From Devosia sp. SL43 (GTDB lineage Bacteria; Pseudomonadota; Alphaproteobacteria; Rhizobiales; Devosiaceae): a stretch of DNA of 64,000 bases. Each line of letters opens with the position of its first letter. Position 1 is the first letter of the stretch. Where the stretch lies: assembly GCF_021729885.1 (NCBI RefSeq), contig NZ_CP063401.1, positions 3,774,501 to 3,838,500 of the forward strand. Reading direction: 5' to 3'. The notes beneath the pieces are model-generated. The model saw nothing but the letters and a program-made list of their open reading frames with translations. It made no database searches and was not told the DNA's origin. This document shows, piece by piece, positions 60,894 to 64,000 of this stretch. The translations under genes and the position numbers were made by a program.

Positions 60894-61985
60894 ATGTATG
60901 TAGCCGTAAAGGGTGGCGAAGCCGCCATTGCCAATGCCCATGCTTTGCTCGCCGATCGCCGTCGCGGCGACCGCTCGGTACCGGCTTTGCGCCTCGACCA
61001 GATCGTCGAGCAACTGGGGCTCGCCGTCGATCGTGCCATGGGCGAGGGCTCGCTTTACGACAAGGAACTGGCGGCCCTGGCACTGCTGCAGGCGCGGGGC
61101 GACCTGATCGAGGCGATCTTCCTCGTTCGCGCCTATCGCACGACGCTCCCGCGCTTCGGCTATTCCAAGCCGGTCGAGACCGGCGAGATGCTGATCGAAC
61201 GCCGTATCTCGGCGACGTTCAAGGACCTCCCTGGCCGGCAGATGTTGGGGCCGACATTCGACTACACCCACCGCCTGCTCGATCCCTCGATCGTGCATGG
61301 CGATGTGCCACCGCCGGTACAGCGTGAGGCCGATGCCGAACAGGCGCCGCGCGTCACCGACCTGCTTGGGCGCCAGGGGCTGATGGAGCCCGATGGAGAA
61401 ACCGACCCGGATCGCGACGTCGGCGATCTGACGCGCGAGCCGCTGGACTTCCCGCTCGATCGCGACCTGCGCCTGCAGGCGTTGGCGCGCGGCGACGAAG
61501 GGTTCCTGTTGGCCCTGGCTTATTCGACGCAGCGCGGTTACGGCCGCACGCACCCGTTTGTCGGTGAAATCCGCATCGGCGAAGTCGATGTCGAGTTCGA
61601 TGTGCCGGAGCTGGGCTTTGCCGTGAATCTGGGACGTATCCGGGTCACGGAATGTCAGATGGTCAATCAGTTCAAGGGCTCGGCGAAGGTGCCGCCTCAG
61701 TTCACCCGCGGCTACGGGCTGGTATTCGGCCATGCCGAGCGCAAGGCCATGGCCATGTCGCTGGTCGACCGGGCACTGCGGGCGCGGGAGTTCGGCGAGG
61801 ACATCGTCGCCCCGGCGCAGGACGAAGAATTCGTCATTAGCCATTCCGACAATGTGCAGGCAACGGGCTTCGTCGAGCACCTGAAACTGCCGCATTACGT
61901 GGACTTCCAGGCGGAGCTGGACCTGATCCGGCGCATGCGGGCCGAACATGAGGCGCGAGATGAGATGCAGGAGGCTGCGGAATGA
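60894..61985 (+). CDS. phnI: C-P lyase complex subunit, purine ribosyl-transferring PhnI
   Basis: 363-residue PhnI, the nucleosidase-like subunit that couples methylphosphonate to the ribose of ATP. Blocks seen: MYVAVKGGEAAIANAHALLA, RLDQIVEQLGLAVDRAMGEG, YDKELAALALLQARGDLIEA, FLVRAYRTTLPRFGYSKPVE and YSTQRGYGRTHPFVGEIRIG. ATG at 60894. The stop overlaps phnJ by four bases. Confidence 0.96.
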   Translation: MYVAVKGGEAAIANAHALLADRRRGDRSVPALRLDQIVEQLGLAVDRAMGEGSLYDKELAALALLQARGDLIEAIFLVRAYRTTLPRFGYSKPVETGEMLIERRISATFKDLPGRQMLGPTFDYTHRLLDPSIVHGDVPPPVQREADAEQAPRVTDLLGRQGLMEPDGETDPDRDVGDLTREPLDFPLDRDLRLQALARGDEGFLLALAYSTQRGYGRTHPFVGEIRIGEVDVEFDVPELGFAVNLGRIRVTECQMVNQFKGSAKVPPQFTRGYGLVFGHAERKAMAMSLVDRALRAREFGEDIVAPAQDEEFVISHSDNVQATGFVEHLKLPHYVDFQAELDLIRRMRAEHEARDEMQEAAE

Positions 61986-62857
61986 ACGCCGTCGCCCAAT
62001 ACAACTTCGCCTATCTCGATGAGCAGACCAAGCGGATGATCCGGAGGGCCATCCTCAAGGCCATCGCCATTCCCGGCTACCAGGTGCCGTTCTCATCACG
62101 CGAAATGCCCATGCCCTATGGCTGGGGCACTGGCGGCGTGCAGGTGACGGCGTCGATCATCGGGCCGGACGATGTGCTCAAGGTGATCGACCAGGGGGCG
62201 GACGACACCACCAATGCGGTGTCCATCCGCGCCTTCTTTGCCAAGGTGGCGCAGGTGGAAACCACCACGCATACGGCGGAAGCCTCTATCATCCAGACGC
62301 GCCACCGCATTCCCGAGAAGGCGCTCGGCAAGGGGCAGATCCTGGTCTATCAGGTGCCGATCCCCGAACCTTTGCGCTTCCTCGAGCCGCGCGAAACCGA
62401 GACGCGCAAGATGCATGCGCTCGAGGAATATGGCCTGATGCACGTCAAGCTCTACGAGGATATCGCGCGCCACGGCCGTATCGCCACGACCTATGCCTAT
62501 CCGGTCAAGGTCGAGGGGCGCTACGTGATGGACCCGTCGCCGACGCCCAAGTTCGACAATCCCAAGATGCATATGAGCGAGGCGCTGCAACTGTTCGGCG
62601 CCGGGCGCGAGCATCGCATCTATGCCGTGCCGCCGCATACCGAAGTGGTGAGCCTCGATTTCGAAGACCACCCCTTCACCATCCAGCACTTTGCCGAGCC
62701 CTGCGCTCTGTGCGGTGCTGAGCAGGTGTACCTCGACGAGGTGATTTTAGATGACCGCGGCGGGCACATGTATGTCTGCTCGGACACCGACAATTGCGAA
62801 GAACGGCGGGCGGCCGGGCATGTGGGCACGCTGGGTGTGAAGGAGGCGGCGGAATGA
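61982..62857 (+). CDS. phnJ: C-P lyase radical SAM subunit (alpha-D-ribose 1-methylphosphonate 5-phosphate C-P lyase)
   Basis: 291-residue catalytic subunit. All key residues fall at the E. coli positions: Fe-S cysteines C241, C244 and C266, the catalytic C272 (CSDTDNC) and the radical-bearing Gly32 (AIPGYQVPF). Other family blocks are YNFAYLDEQTKRMIRRAILK, SREMPMPYGWGTGGVQVTAS and EDHPFTIQHFAEPCALCGAE. It acts in the PhnGHIJ complex, splitting the C-P bond to alkane and cyclic ribose phosphate. Overlaps phnI and phnK by four bases each. Confidence 0.97.
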   Translation: MNAVAQYNFAYLDEQTKRMIRRAILKAIAIPGYQVPFSSREMPMPYGWGTGGVQVTASIIGPDDVLKVIDQGADDTTNAVSIRAFFAKVAQVETTTHTAEASIIQTRHRIPEKALGKGQILVYQVPIPEPLRFLEPRETETRKMHALEEYGLMHVKLYEDIARHGRIATTYAYPVKVEGRYVMDPSPTPKFDNPKMHMSEALQLFGAGREHRIYAVPPHTEVVSLDFEDHPFTIQHFAEPCALCGAEQVYLDEVILDDRGGHMYVCSDTDNCEERRAAGHVGTLGVKEAAE

Positions 62858-63630
62858 GCGAGCAACCACTGCTTCGGGTCGAGAACCTGACCAAGTATTA
62901 CGGCAGCCGGCTTGGCTGCGCCGATGTCAATTTCGAGCTCTGGCCAGGCGAAGTGCTGGCCATTGTGGGGGAATCCGGCTCGGGCAAGACCACGTTGCTG
63001 AACTCCCTGTCAGCGACGCTGGAGCCAAGCTCGGGCCGGACCCTCTACCGGATGCGCGATGGCGAATGGCGCAACATCTATGACCTCAGCGAGGCCGAAC
63101 GGCGCTTTCTGGTGCGGACGGACTGGGGCTTTGTGCACCAGAACCCGGCGGATGGCTTGCGCATGACGGTGTCGGCCGGCGCCAATGTGGGCGAGCGGCT
63201 GATGGCGGTGGGTGACCGGCACTATGGCCGCATCCGCGAGACGGCGCTTGATTGGCTCGGGCGGGTAGAGATTGCAGCCGACCGTATTGACGACCAGCCG
63301 CGCAGCTTTTCGGGTGGTATGCGGCAGCGGTTGCAGATCGCGCGTAATCTGGTCACCGGGCCAAGGCTGGTGTTCATGGATGAGCCGACGGGCGGGCTCG
63401 ACGTGTCGGTGCAGGCACGCCTGCTCGATCTGTTGCGGGGGCTGGTGGGTGAGCTGGGGCTGGCGGCAATCGTCGTGACCCACGATCTCGCCGTGGCGCG
63501 GCTTCTGAGCCATCGCATGATGGTGATGAAGGACGGCCGGGTGATCGAGGCCGGACTGACGGACCGCGTGCTCGACGATCCGCGCGAGCCTTATACGCAG
63601 CTGCTCGTGTCTTCGATTTTGCAGGTGTGA
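62854..63630 (+). CDS. phnK: C-P lyase-associated ABC-type ATPase
   Basis: 258-residue ABC ATPase that binds the PhnGHIJ core rather than a membrane permease. ATG at 62854, preceded by AAGGAGG. Walker A GESGSGKTT, signature FSGGMRQRLQIARNL, Walker B LVFMDEPTGGLD, switch His in VTHDLAVA. The N terminus (LLRVENLTKYYGSRLGCADV) matches PhnK. A repeat-bearing gap of 206 bases, unusual for this operon, then separates it from phnL. Confidence 0.95.
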   Translation: MSEQPLLRVENLTKYYGSRLGCADVNFELWPGEVLAIVGESGSGKTTLLNSLSATLEPSSGRTLYRMRDGEWRNIYDLSEAERRFLVRTDWGFVHQNPADGLRMTVSAGANVGERLMAVGDRHYGRIRETALDWLGRVEIAADRIDDQPRSFSGGMRQRLQIARNLVTGPRLVFMDEPTGGLDVSVQARLLDLLRGLVGELGLAAIVVTHDLAVARLLSHRMMVMKDGRVIEAGLTDRVLDDPREPYTQLLVSSILQV

Positions 63631-63660
63631 GGCACCATGCCAGCACCAACCGCCGGACGG

Positions 63661-63697
63661 CACCTCCCCCTTGATGGGGGAGGCTGGGAGGGGGTGG
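63661..63697 (-). repeat. Extragenic G/C-tract palindromic repeat, copy 3
   Basis: On the minus strand CCACCCCCTCCCAGCCTCCC, then CCATCAAGGGGGAGG, clearly of the family seen at 51.7-51.8 kb. It sits between phnK and phnL inside the operon. Confidence 0.6.
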
Positions 63698-63781
63698 AGC
63701 CACTCGCACTGCGCGTGCGGCGAGATACCCCCTTCCTGCTCGATTCAACGGACTTAGCTGAAGCTAAGTCCTATCTCGCTT

Positions 63782-63806
63782 CCCTCCCCACAAGGGGGAG
63801 GGTGGG
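63782..63806 (+). repeat. Extragenic G/C-tract palindromic repeat, copy 4
   Basis: CCCTCCCCACAAGGGGGAGG followed by GTGGG: shorter than copy 3 but with the same C-block, CAAG centre and GGGGGAGG block, about 85 bases further on in the phnK-phnL gap. Copies 3 and 4 together may bracket a larger mobile repeat. Confidence 0.55.
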
Positions 63807-63836
63807 TGCAAGAGCCGAAACTTCGGAGCACGTGTC

Positions 63837-64000
63837 ATGACCGCCCTGTCGGTAAAGAATCTCGCCAAGACCTTCACCATGCATCTGCGCGATGGGGTGA
63901 TCCTCCCCGTCGTGGAGAACGTCAATTTCGAAGTCCAGCCAGGCGAATGCGTTGTGCTGGGCGGGCCATCGGGGGCGGGCAAGAGTTCGATCCTCAAGAT
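63837..64000 (+). CDS. phnL: C-P lyase-associated ATPase PhnL, N-terminal part (cut by window edge)
   Basis: The first 54 codons of an ABC-type ATPase of the phosphonate operon. The ATG at 63837 opens MTALSVKNLAKTFTMHLRDG, the usual PhnL start, and Walker A GGPSGAGKSS is present before the right edge. The ribosome site is poor (GGAGCACGTGTC), perhaps because the repeat insertion displaced it. The rest of the gene, and phnE/phnC/phnD or phnO-type partners, lie outside the window. Confidence 0.9.
   Translation, partial: MTALSVKNLAKTFTMHLRDGVILPVVENVNFEVQPGECVVLGGPSGAGKSSILK

Noticed and set aside
63637..63840. 67-codon open frame between phnK and phnL
   Set aside because: It runs through the palindromic repeats, has no ribosome site and no family similarity.

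Overview
The window is a GC-rich, densely packed bacterial chromosome segment with about 55 protein genes and no RNA gene, prophage, insertion sequence or CRISPR array that I could see. Four-base ATGA/TGATG overlaps are common inside operons. The gene content (XRE/ScfR-controlled propionyl-CoA carboxylase, C-P lyase beside ugp, many sugar ABC importers with Gfo/Idh oxidoreductases, a type I secretion locus) points to an alphaproteobacterium of the Hyphomicrobiales, perhaps Devosia-like. That assignment is inference from gene content, not from a marker gene.

Layout. (1) 1-3399: end of an ABC ATPase gene coupled to a biuret-hydrolase-like cysteine hydrolase, a 5-formyl-THF cyclo-ligase-like protein, an AtzH/NTF2-like protein and a GntR/FCD regulator; probably uptake and hydrolysis of a small amide. 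(2) 3418-12613: a type I secretion locus whose apparent cargo is a 1479-residue protein with a Calx-beta domain, a PQQ-type sugar dehydrogenase beta-propeller, six Ig/cadherin-like domains and four copies of a 70-80 residue module; adaptor, ATPase/permease and a divergent TolC-like protein are present. (3) 12739-17033: an RND efflux adaptor and pump. (4) 17084-23254: a non-phosphorylative sugar-acid operon (IlvD/Edd dehydratase, lactonase-like amidohydrolase, DapA-type aldolase, SDR with a degenerate active site) facing a Gfo/Idh oxidoreductase and a GntR/FCD regulator. (5) 23325-32111: a LacI regulator and a divergent sugar ABC importer operon that continues into a DUF1080 (3-keto-disaccharide hydrolase) gene, a Gfo/Idh gene, a beta-propeller gene and a UPF0303 gene. 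(6) 32487-40190: a GH39 beta-xylosidase-like enzyme divergent from an Opp/Dpp-type importer, probably for oligosaccharides. (7) 40187-48108: the propionate/methylmalonyl-CoA pathway (pccR, pccB, pccA, an unknown small membrane protein, methylmalonyl-CoA mutase, epimerase). (8) 48278-51694: a porin-like outer-membrane protein with a strong hairpin against its start codon, a 101-residue unknown protein and an ABC exporter. (9) 51851-64000: a phosphorus-scavenging block with ugpBAEC plus a sugar isomerase/epimerase on the minus strand, phnM-phnN, phnF, and the C-P lyase core phnGHIJK with phnL running off the right edge.

The block as a whole is a catabolic and nutrient-scavenging region. Three features cut across operons: every binding-protein gene that starts an ABC operon here is followed by a GC-rich hairpin before the permease genes; a TTTGTCAATAAT / ATTGTCRATAAAGA motif is shared by the sugar-acid and GH39/Opp intergenic regions; and a G/C-tract palindromic repeat family occurs at 51.7-51.8 kb and twice inside the phn operon. 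All functions are assigned by recognising motifs by eye; no database search was possible.
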